A stretch of DNA of 5,422 nt. Source: Actinomycetota bacterium (GTDB lineage: Bacteria; Actinomycetota; Actinomycetes; Nanopelagicales; Nanopelagicaceae). Within the stretch, counting starts at the first letter, position 1, and every line of letters starts with the position of its first letter. Position numbers and translations under genes: made by a program. Location: NCBI GenBank assembly GCA_009700365.1, contig WLME01000083.1, forward strand, positions 1-5,422, written 5' to 3'. This document shows, one piece after another, positions 1-5,169 of this stretch. Under the pieces are notes generated by a model. That model made no database searches and was not told where the DNA came from. It was given only the letters and a program-made list of their open reading frames with translations.

Positions 1-82
1 CACCTGCGACTAATCCAACCTTTACGGACTTCTTAGGGCGGCGTGCAGGAACGATTCTTTCGCGAGAAACGTTGAGCGTCAT
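1..82 (-). CDS. 5' end of a catabolic gene, possibly sugar isomerase-like (partial)
   Basis: Only the first 27 codons are inside the window; the reading frame is open to the left edge. The ATG at 82-80 follows the permease stop codon (88-86) with three bases between, so it is almost certainly translated from the same mRNA as the transporter. The visible N-terminus has a basic stretch (RRPKK, residues 15-19) followed by KVGLVAG (residues 21-27), which looks like a first beta-strand and glycine-rich turn. From memory, starts of this kind occur in L-fucose/L-arabinose isomerase-like proteins, and a sugar isomerase would fit an operon with a sugar importer. The visible stretch is too short to be sure; a Rossmann-type dehydrogenase is possible. 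A second ATG overlapping the permease stop (86-84) opens a frame that ends after 17 codons, so it is not the start. Confidence 0.6.
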   Translation of the reverse strand, partial: MTLNVSRERIVPARRPKKSVKVGLVAG

Positions 83-85
83 ACA

Positions 86-1072
86 TTAACTCCGTGTGTT
101 ATTGAGTTTGGCTCTGATTGAGTCAAACGAGACGGCAAGAATGAGCATCAGGCCTTGAGCAATACGCTGCCAGAAAGTTGGTACATCCATCAGAATCAAA
201 CCGTTGTTCAAGATTCCCACGATGAGCAGACCTAGAACTGTTCCGAAGATTGATCCACGACCACCGGCAAGGCTGGCGCCCCCTAGAACAATTGCTGTAA
301 CTACCTGCAGTTCTAGACCGAGACCTGAGTTTGGAGAGCCTGCAGAAAGTTGTGATGTAAGAACTGCACCAGCAAAAGCTGATGCAACTGCAGAGAGGAT
401 AAATGTCTGGAAAATAACGCGATTAGAGCGAATACCTACAACGCGAGCTGCATTTGGGTTTGAACCAATTGCATAAATAGAGCGACCAAACTTTGTAAAG
501 CGAAGTGTTATCGCACCAATAATTGCTAAAACAGCGAAAATGACAATCGGTAGAGGAATATTGAGAGGCTGGGCAGTACCAAGCCATTCAAAGTTATTCA
601 TTCCAACTGTCTGACCGTTACCAATGAGCAAGGCGACTCCGTACAAGAACCCCAGACCGCCTAGAGTTGTAATGAGCGCATTTACTCCGATTACCGTAAC
701 GATGAATCCATTGAAGCAACCGAAGGCAAGACCAAAGACGAGAACGGCAAGAAGTCCAAGTGGGACGCCATGTGCATTGACCACCTGAGCCAGCATCATT
801 CCCGAAACAGCAGCTGCAGAGCCCACTGAAAGGTCGATCTGTCCTGCAATAATCAAGAAGGTTGAAGGAATGCAAACAATTCCAGTGACAGCGGCGTTAG
901 CGAGAATATTCTTAAAGTTTTCAACTTGGAAGAAGTATTCGCTGGCAAAAGTAAAGTAGACCATCATCAAGATAAGTACCGCGACAAGTGGTGCGGTATC
1001 AGGAATCTTGCGGCGCTTCTTTGAATCGTCCTCGCTACCTTGGACCTTTGATCCTGCTCTCAGTTTTACCAT
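86..1072 (-). CDS. Sugar ABC transporter permease, RbsC type (BPD_transp_2 family)
   Basis: A 328-residue integral membrane protein of the ribose/xylose-type permease family, expected to form a homodimeric channel with the ATPase encoded just upstream. After a short charged cytoplasmic N-terminus (residues 1-25) come repeated hydrophobic segments, about eight to ten by eye, for example 27-44, 104-128 and 173-190. Family hallmarks are IAGQIDLSVGS (75-85) and the cytoplasmic loop with GSNPNAARVVGI (203-214), the region expected to contact the ATPase. Length is normal for the family. The ATG at 1072 has an AGGA Shine-Dalgarno seven bases upstream, and a longer purine-rich AGGAGCAGGA run overlaps the ATPase stop codon, so the 15-base gap supports coupled translation. 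Only one permease gene is present, so this is the RbsC arrangement rather than a two-permease system of the RhaP/RhaQ kind. The substrate is unknown. Confidence 0.95.
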   Translation of the reverse strand: MVKLRAGSKVQGSEDDSKKRRKIPDTAPLVAVLILMMVYFTFASEYFFQVENFKNILANAAVTGIVCIPSTFLIIAGQIDLSVGSAAAVSGMMLAQVVNAHGVPLGLLAVLVFGLAFGCFNGFIVTVIGVNALITTLGGLGFLYGVALLIGNGQTVGMNNFEWLGTAQPLNIPLPIVIFAVLAIIGAITLRFTKFGRSIYAIGSNPNAARVVGIRSNRVIFQTFILSAVASAFAGAVLTSQLSAGSPNSGLGLELQVVTAIVLGGASLAGGRGSIFGTVLGLLIVGILNNGLILMDVPTFWQRIAQGLMLILAVSFDSIRAKLNNTRS

Positions 1073-1087
1073 TCGTTTGTCCTGCTC

Positions 1088-2578
1088 CTAACTGGATGCC
1101 GCTATGAGTTTATTTGCCTGCACTAAATCATCTGTAAATTCAGCAGAAATTTCGCCGCGCGAAACTACGAGCGCGCGGTCTGCCAAAAGCACTACCTCTT
1201 CATAATCTGATGTCGCAACCAGAACTGCCATATTGGTCTCTTTCGCCTGCTTACGAATAATTTCGTAGATATCACGACGTGCGCCTACATCTACTCCGCG
1301 AGTGGGTTCGACGAGCAAGAGAACATTGACCTTTGCTTCAAACCAACGACCTAAGAGAACTTTCTGCTGGTTTCCTCCAGAGAGTGTTGCAATTTCTTGG
1401 CTTGGCCCACGGCGAGCACTGATACTGAGAGCTTCTGCCCAAGTTCCGTATGCGGCTTCTTCATCCATCTTGCGAATGAAGCCAGCCTTAGCCATGCGCG
1501 CCCACGATGCCACAGAGAGATTTTCGGCAACCGAGCGAATTGCAAAAGATCCTAAACGTTGGCGATCTGCTGGTAGGTATCCGATTTTTTTAGATGTCGA
1601 ATCTTGTGGAGATTTAGGTTGAAACTTGTCGCCGTTAATGGTGATGTCACCAGATGTAATGCCACGAAGTCCAAAAATACTTTCAAGAATTTCAGAGGTT
1701 CCAGAACCGATTTTTCCAAATAAACAAACTACTTCACCTTGGTTTACGTCGAAAGATATATTTTTATAAACTTCACCGTCAGATAAATTTTTAACTTCCA
1801 GAGCACGCGTTGTGCCTTTAGAGACAACCGGACGAGAGTTTTGTGCCGCTGCATGTCCGAGCATCGCAGTCACCAACTCTTCACGGCTTACATTTTTTGC
1901 ACCTTCGTTAAGAACTGAATTTCCATCGCGGAGAACTTGTACGCGGTCTGCAACGCGATTAACTTCATCGAGGCGGTGGGTGATGTAAACCATTCCTACG
2001 CCCTGCGCTTTAAGTTGATCCATCACTTTAAATAGGCGCTCGACCTCAACATTTGAGAGAGCAGCCGATGGTTCATCAAGAACCAAAATCTTTGCATTTT
2101 GAATGAGTGCGCGAGCAATTTCTAGTAACTGACGTTCGCCGACTCGAAGTGAACCTGCTTCTACATCTAGTGGGATATCTACTTCTAAACGATCAAGGAC
2201 TGCTTTCGCCTTCTCCTTGAGCTCTTTCCAGGCTACTCGTCCACCTGATGTAGGCCATTGTCCAAGGAAAATATTTTCAGCAACTGTAAGAGACGGTGCG
2301 TCATTAAGTTCTTGAAAGATCATACGAATACCGAGCTCTCTGGCTTGATAAACATCAAGTTCAGAGAGCTCGGTACCGTTAATTTTGATTACGCCTTCTG
2401 TTGGACTTATATCGCCCGCCAGAATCTTCACGAGAGTGGATTTACCTGCCCCGTTTTCTCCAAGAAGTGCTACGACTTCTCCGGCGTTGACAGTTAAATC
2501 CACTCCGTGCAGAACTTCCACACTGTTGTAAGACTTCTTAATGCGTTCCAAACGAATTAACTCCGTCGTGTTCGACAT
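1088..2578 (-). CDS. Sugar ABC transporter ATP-binding protein with two fused ATPase domains (RbsA/XylG/MglA type)
   Basis: A 496-residue cytoplasmic protein with two nucleotide-binding domains that energises sugar import. Domain 1 has Walker A GENGAGKST (40-48), Q-loop Q89, a signature variant SLRVGERQ (143-150), Walker B ILVLDEP (164-170) and switch histidine H201. Domain 2 has a degenerate Walker A, GKIGSGTSE (288-296), without the lysine; a textbook signature LSGGNQQ (399-405); Walker B LLLVEP (420-425), with V423 where aspartate is usual; and serine 457 at the switch-histidine position. Degeneration of domain 2 is common in this family, but the Walker B change is an extra departure. One composite ATP site, Walker A of domain 1 facing the domain 2 signature, should still be competent. 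The start at 2578 is supported by AAGGAG eight bases upstream. It lies 54 bases after the binding-protein gene and 15 bases before the permease. Length is typical for the family. Confidence 0.96.
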   Translation of the reverse strand: MSNTTELIRLERIKKSYNSVEVLHGVDLTVNAGEVVALLGENGAGKSTLVKILAGDISPTEGVIKINGTELSELDVYQARELGIRMIFQELNDAPSLTVAENIFLGQWPTSGGRVAWKELKEKAKAVLDRLEVDIPLDVEAGSLRVGERQLLEIARALIQNAKILVLDEPSAALSNVEVERLFKVMDQLKAQGVGMVYITHRLDEVNRVADRVQVLRDGNSVLNEGAKNVSREELVTAMLGHAAAQNSRPVVSKGTTRALEVKNLSDGEVYKNISFDVNQGEVVCLFGKIGSGTSEILESIFGLRGITSGDITINGDKFQPKSPQDSTSKKIGYLPADRQRLGSFAIRSVAENLSVASWARMAKAGFIRKMDEEAAYGTWAEALSISARRGPSQEIATLSGGNQQKVLLGRWFEAKVNVLLLVEPTRGVDVGARRDIYEIIRKQAKETNMAVLVATSDYEEVVLLADRALVVSRGEISAEFTDDLVQANKLIAASS

Positions 2579-2632
2579 TATGAACTCTCCTTAAACAGCT
2601 AGTCGTTAAACGTACTTATTACTTTTGTTGCG

Positions 2633-3646
2633 TTACGCGCACTTAGCCTTTGAAGCTGGGAACAGCTTAAAGACGTTATCTGCGTTAACTGCAACGTGCT
2701 TGATCTTCAATTGGAATGGAACTGTCTTCTTCTTGATGAGATCTAGAAGGTATGGAACACCGATCTCGCCGTAACGCTCTGGGAAGTATGCAGTTGCACC
2801 AATCCAGTGAGTGTTCTTTGCGATATCGCAGTGAGCAGAAGCTGCTGCACCTTGTGAACCAGCGTAGATGTCGCCATCGCGGCCAATTGCCTTAGCAGCA
2901 GCGAATGCGCCTTGGATACCTTCATCGTTGATTGCTACAACAGCAATCTTGTGTGCGTTTGGAAGGGTTGTAAGTGCATCCTTCATCTTTGCAAGAGCAG
3001 GCTCAAGACGACCAGCATCAATCTGGATCAACTTGTCGCCGATCTTTCCGCAAACAGATTCAAAACCTGTGCGGTATCCACCCATACGAGCAGCGTTAAC
3101 AACGCCTACACCGTAATCTTCGAGTGAGATGAATGAGTCAAATTCGCAATTGAACTTTGACTTGAAGTAATTTCCAAGTGCCTTACCTGTTACTTCACCT
3201 GCGTAGCTGTTGTCAGCTCCCATGAATGCTTTCTGACATGGATCTTGCTCGATATCAATTGCAATAACTGGAACCTGTGGTCCAGCCTTACAAATTGCAG
3301 CTGATGCTGATGCAACAGGCTGGAAGTTCAAGTAACCCTGAACCTTCTTGAGCTTGAATGTCTTAGCGCAGTTAAGTGCCTTTGCAGCATCCAACTTGGA
3401 ATCGCAGAAGATCAACTTTGCGCCAGCTGCTTTAGCTTCGCGCGCGATTGAATCGTGAACATCCTTACCAAAACCAATTGCATCATCAAGACCGATGAGA
3501 CCAATTGTGATTCCTTTTCCGCTTCCTGGAACTGCCTTACGGAAGTCATACTGACCAGCTGATGCTGGAAGCACTGATGTTGCAACTACTGCAGCAATTG
3601 CTACAGCAGCGATCGCACCGGCGCGGAATTTAGAAGAAACTTTCAT
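2633..3646 (-). CDS. Secreted sugar ABC transporter substrate-binding protein (periplasmic-binding-protein-like family)
   Basis: A 337-residue extracytoplasmic binding protein of the ribose-binding/LacI-like fold that presents the substrate to the permease. The start at 3646 is chosen because it gives a compact signal peptide: basic MKVSSKFR, a hydrophobic core (residues 9-26) and an ASA cleavage site near residue 30. The in-frame ATG at 3700 would add 18 polar residues in front of the signal, so it is unlikely, although a GGGGA precedes it. The ribosome site for 3646 is imperfect: GGTGGAG ends one base from the ATG, and AAAGG lies 12 bases away. Mature features include ITIGLIGLDDAIG (46-58), a first strand and binding loop, and AINDEGIQGAFAAAK (238-252), a typical late-domain motif. 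There is no lipobox cysteine. Eight cysteines lie at 81, 93, 119, 137, 167, 199, 273 and 336. It is the first gene of the transporter run. The ligand cannot be named. Confidence 0.93.
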   Translation of the reverse strand: MKVSSKFRAGAIAAVAIAAVVATSVLPASAGQYDFRKAVPGSGKGITIGLIGLDDAIGFGKDVHDSIAREAKAAGAKLIFCDSKLDAAKALNCAKTFKLKKVQGYLNFQPVASASAAICKAGPQVPVIAIDIEQDPCQKAFMGADNSYAGEVTGKALGNYFKSKFNCEFDSFISLEDYGVGVVNAARMGGYRTGFESVCGKIGDKLIQIDAGRLEPALAKMKDALTTLPNAHKIAVVAINDEGIQGAFAAAKAIGRDGDIYAGSQGAAASAHCDIAKNTHWIGATAYFPERYGEIGVPYLLDLIKKKTVPFQLKIKHVAVNADNVFKLFPASKAKCA

Positions 3647-3727
3647 ACTCCACCGTGACCTTTCATTACATTTGTTATAGGCAAGATGTTCAGAGGCCAT
3701 TCCCCGGACACCGTTGTTGCCGTGACT

Positions 3728-3739
3728 GGAATCCTTTCC
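3728..3739. promoter_or_regulatory. Second LacI-type operator in front of the transporter genes
   Basis: The plus strand reads GGAATCCTTTCC. This differs by one central base from GGAATCGTTTCC, the minus-strand reading of the operator at 5047-5058. The two outer GGAA/TTCC half-sites are intact, but the central CG is CC here. The site overlaps the place where the -10 element should fall behind the TTGACA at 3754-3759, so binding would block RNA polymerase. Assignment to the adjacent LacI-family protein is an inference from sequence similarity and proximity. Confidence 0.55.
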
Positions 3740-3759
3740 TGCCGTATGGGGCGTGTCAA
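3731..3759 (-). promoter_or_regulatory. Probable promoter of the transporter run
   Basis: A perfect minus-strand -35 hexamer TTGACA occupies 3759-3754. With a 17-base spacer the -10 would be AAGGAT (3736-3731), which matches TATAAT at only three positions, so the promoter is either weak or dependent on an activator. Transcription would start near 3724, giving a leader of roughly 78 bases before the binding-protein ATG at 3646. Confidence 0.4.
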
Positions 3760-3801
3760 TAGAAAACCCATCCTTAAGGCAAGATAACTAAATCGTTATA
3801 A

Positions 3802-3838
3802 TTGAACAGCGTTTTGAACATTTGAGCGTTTTTGAACA
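3802..3838. repeat. Short direct repeats TTGAACA upstream of the transporter promoter
   Basis: TTGAACA occurs three times on the plus strand, starting at 3802, 3814 and 3832. A degenerate copy, TTGAGCG, starts at 3822. Two of the copies lie in longer repeats, GCGTTTTGAACA (3809-3820) and GCGTTTTTGAACA (3826-3838). The outer copies are 30 bases apart, close to three helical turns. The cluster lies about 45-80 bases upstream of the TTGACA hexamer, a location suited to an activator or a second regulator. No protein is assigned. Confidence 0.6.
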
Positions 3839-3891
3839 GGGGCCATTGCTTTGTCACCCTCTTGAAGGAGTAAAAAGTTAGCGGCTAAAAG

Positions 3892-5019
3892 TTACTTCAG
3901 CTCTGAGACGCGTTCGGCGATTCTGTACTTCTTGATGTAGTCACGGTCGAGTTCCCAACCCAAGCCAGGGGTGTCGTTGAGCTGCATATACCCATCCTTA
4001 AGCGCTGGACGGTTTGCAATCATGTTGTGCCAGATTGGATCGCGCTTAGGGTGGAAGAACTCTAGATAAGTACCGTGCGGGATCGATGCAAGTAGATGCG
4101 AGGCAACCTGAGGTTCTTCGTGATGTGCCATCTTCACGTCGTAAACAGTTGCTATTGCTGCTGCACGTCGCCATTCTGTTGGACCACCAGACCAAGATGA
4201 ATCAAAATTGCAATAGTCAATCGAACCGGTCTCCATAAGGTCTCGACAACCTGCGGCTGAAAATTCAGTTTGGCCAGCAGTGACAGCTACGTTTCCAACG
4301 TATCGAACATCGCGCATAGCCTTTTTATCGTTCTGCCAAATACATGGTTCTTCAAACCACAAGAGATTGTCATCGGCAACCAGATGTGAAAATTTAATTG
4401 CTTGCGGAACTGTGTATCCCTGGTTTGCATCTACTGCGATACGGAAGTTATCTCCACCAACGCGGCGTGCTTCTTTAAATCGCTTTGCATCTTCTTCGGG
4501 TTCTAAGCCACCAATTTTAAATTTCATTCCTGCAAATTGTTGTTCAAGAAGATATTCAACTTCTTGCTGAATTGTTAAATCACTTCCGTAATAACCACCA
4601 ATTGTGATTACGGGAATCTTGGATCGATATCCGCCCCATAGCTTCCATAGTGGCGCGTTATAAGCCTTTCCGAGCAGATCCCAGAGAGTTACATCGATTG
4701 ACGCTGTCGCAACTAAGCCCAGACGGCGATCGCGGAGAATGTCCCACGTCGCAGGGCGGCAGAGCTCCCAAAGTTTCTCAATTTCAAAGGCATCTTTGCC
4801 CAAGATCAATGGGGCAAGTTCTTCATGAATGATGTTGTCGATTTCTAGCAAGCCTGCATCTTCATCGCCTGCATAAGCCTCGCCTACGAGGCCAGATTTG
4901 GTAAAAATACGAGTAATTGTCGTTGAGCGATGAGTCATCTTGTAATGACTGCCCTTGTAAACCGTTTCCAGCGGGACGCGGACTGACTCAGTTTCTACAC
5001 GAGTGATGGTCAGGTCCAT
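3892..5019 (-). CDS. Enolase-superfamily enzyme of the mandelate racemase subgroup, probably a sugar-acid dehydratase
   Basis: A 375-residue cytoplasmic enzyme. The family abstracts the proton next to a carboxylate, using a metal-stabilised enolate, and commonly dehydrates sugar acids. An N-terminal capping domain (about 1-125) is followed by a barrel. Visible catalytic positions match mandelate racemase: KFK (K166, K168), metal ligands D197 (VDANQGY) and E223 (FEEP), then AGQTE (248-252), D273 and H300 (MAHHEEPQ). The D273/H300 pair is the usual general-base dyad. The third metal ligand position is unusual, with Q250 where AGE is normal and E252 two residues on. C-terminal PGLGWELD (351-358) is typical of sugar-acid dehydratases. 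The ATG at 5019 has a perfect AGGAGG six bases upstream. It precedes the transporter run on the same strand and diverges from a LacI-type regulator. The exact substrate is not readable from sequence. Confidence 0.93.
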   Translation of the reverse strand: MDLTITRVETESVRVPLETVYKGSHYKMTHRSTTITRIFTKSGLVGEAYAGDEDAGLLEIDNIIHEELAPLILGKDAFEIEKLWELCRPATWDILRDRRLGLVATASIDVTLWDLLGKAYNAPLWKLWGGYRSKIPVITIGGYYGSDLTIQQEVEYLLEQQFAGMKFKIGGLEPEEDAKRFKEARRVGGDNFRIAVDANQGYTVPQAIKFSHLVADDNLLWFEEPCIWQNDKKAMRDVRYVGNVAVTAGQTEFSAAGCRDLMETGSIDYCNFDSSWSGGPTEWRRAAAIATVYDVKMAHHEEPQVASHLLASIPHGTYLEFFHPKRDPIWHNMIANRPALKDGYMQLNDTPGLGWELDRDYIKKYRIAERVSELK

Positions 5020-5025
5020 AGTGTG

Positions 5026-5031
5026 CCTCCT
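5026..5031 (-). promoter_or_regulatory. Consensus ribosome binding site of the enolase-family gene
   Basis: The minus strand reads AGGAGG, six bases before the ATG at 5019. It fixes this start codon and predicts efficient translation, in contrast with the weak site of the binding protein and the absence of one at the LacI-type gene. Confidence 0.9.
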
Positions 5032-5046
5032 GGGCTAGTGATTTCT

Positions 5047-5058
5047 GGAAACGATTCC
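5047..5058. promoter_or_regulatory. Primary LacI-type operator between the divergent genes
   Basis: GGAAACGATTCC is a near-perfect palindrome (10 of 12 positions symmetric) with the central CG typical of LacI-family operators, where a hinge leucine inserts. It starts two bases downstream of the -10 element of the enolase-family promoter and is centred on the predicted transcription start near 5053, an ideal repression position. The adjacent LacI-type gene is the obvious source of the binding protein. A near copy lies at 3728-3739. Confidence 0.75.
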
Positions 5059-5060
5059 TA

Positions 5061-5088
5061 ATTCTAAAGGTGAAAGCCTTCCTGTCAA
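5061..5088 (-). promoter_or_regulatory. Promoter of the enolase-family gene
   Basis: On the minus strand a perfect TTGACA (5088-5083) is followed after 16 bases by TAGAAT (5066-5061), a five-of-six match to TATAAT. This is a strong housekeeping-sigma type promoter. The start of transcription would be near 5053, inside the operator, giving a leader of about 34 bases that carries the AGGAGG site. Confidence 0.75.
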
Positions 5089-5099
5089 TATGGCTATTG

Positions 5100-5126
5100 G
5101 AAAAATTTTCTGGAAAAAATTTCCAG
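5100..5126. repeat. A+T-rich double palindrome between the divergent genes
   Basis: GAAAAATTTTC (5100-5110) is a perfect palindrome about its central base. It shares its last base with a second one, CTGGAAAAAATTTCCAG (5110-5126), which has perfect seven-base arms around three A. The second resembles the operator half-site GGAA/TTCC, but its halves are one base farther apart. It lies upstream of the enolase-family -35 element and about 52 bases before the LacI-type start, so it could be an auxiliary operator or the site of another regulator. Confidence 0.55.
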
Positions 5127-5155
5127 TTTCTATTCTTATTGGGCCGTTATCGGAC

Positions 5156-5161
5156 TAACCT
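5156..5161 (+). promoter_or_regulatory. Possible -10 element for a leaderless LacI-type transcript
   Basis: TAACCT fits the TAnnnT pattern of actinobacterial -10 elements and ends eight bases before the ATG at 5170, which would put the transcription start at or next to the A of the start codon. The -35 candidate TTCTTA (5133-5138, spacer 17) matches the consensus at only three positions. There is no purine-rich ribosome site before the ATG (the upstream sequence is CTCCCTGACC), which supports a leaderless mRNA. Confidence 0.4.
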
Positions 5162-5169
5162 CCCTGACC

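Larger units (their letters stand above)
3647..3891. other. 245-base regulatory gap between the enolase-family and transporter genes
   Basis: No convincing gene lies here. The gap holds three TTGAACA-type repeats (3802-3838), a TTGACA hexamer (3754-3759), an operator-like palindrome (3728-3739) and the 5' leader of the binding-protein gene. Immediately after the enolase-family stop codon, TTAGC-G-GCTAA (about 3878-3888) is a short inverted repeat. Read on the minus strand it is followed by a run of five T. The usable stem is only four base pairs, too weak to call a terminator, so partial read-through from the enolase-family gene into the transporter genes is possible. Confidence 0.6.

Noticed and set aside
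50..73. Imperfect 24-base palindrome with AACGATTCT and AGAAACGTT arms
   Set aside because: 18 of 24 positions are symmetric, and it resembles the operator with one base missing. It lies inside codons 4-11 of the left-edge gene, has no promoter nearby, and lacks the GGAA/TTCC spacing, so coding chance is the simpler explanation.
204..476. Plus-strand open frames opposite the permease, ATPase, binding-protein and enolase-family genes
   Set aside because: They lie antisense to well-supported genes, give no recognisable protein, and have no ribosome binding sites in sensible positions.
2579..2632. Possible processing hairpin or attenuator between the binding-protein and ATPase genes
   Set aside because: Only a repeated GTTTAA and no stable stem can be drawn; the stretch is an ordinary spacer with a Shine-Dalgarno sequence.
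3647..3700. Longer binding-protein start at 3700
   Set aside because: It would place 18 polar residues before the signal peptide; the start at 3646 gives a normal basic-hydrophobic-ASA signal.
3797..3802. Perfect TATAAT on the plus strand
   Set aside because: There is no matching -35 at 16-18 bases and no plus-strand gene downstream; the region is simply A+T-rich next to the TTGAACA repeats.
3878..3888. Inverted repeat TTAGCGGCTAA followed by a T run, as a terminator of the enolase-family gene
   Set aside because: A usable stem of only four base pairs with a three-base loop is too weak for a factor-independent terminator.
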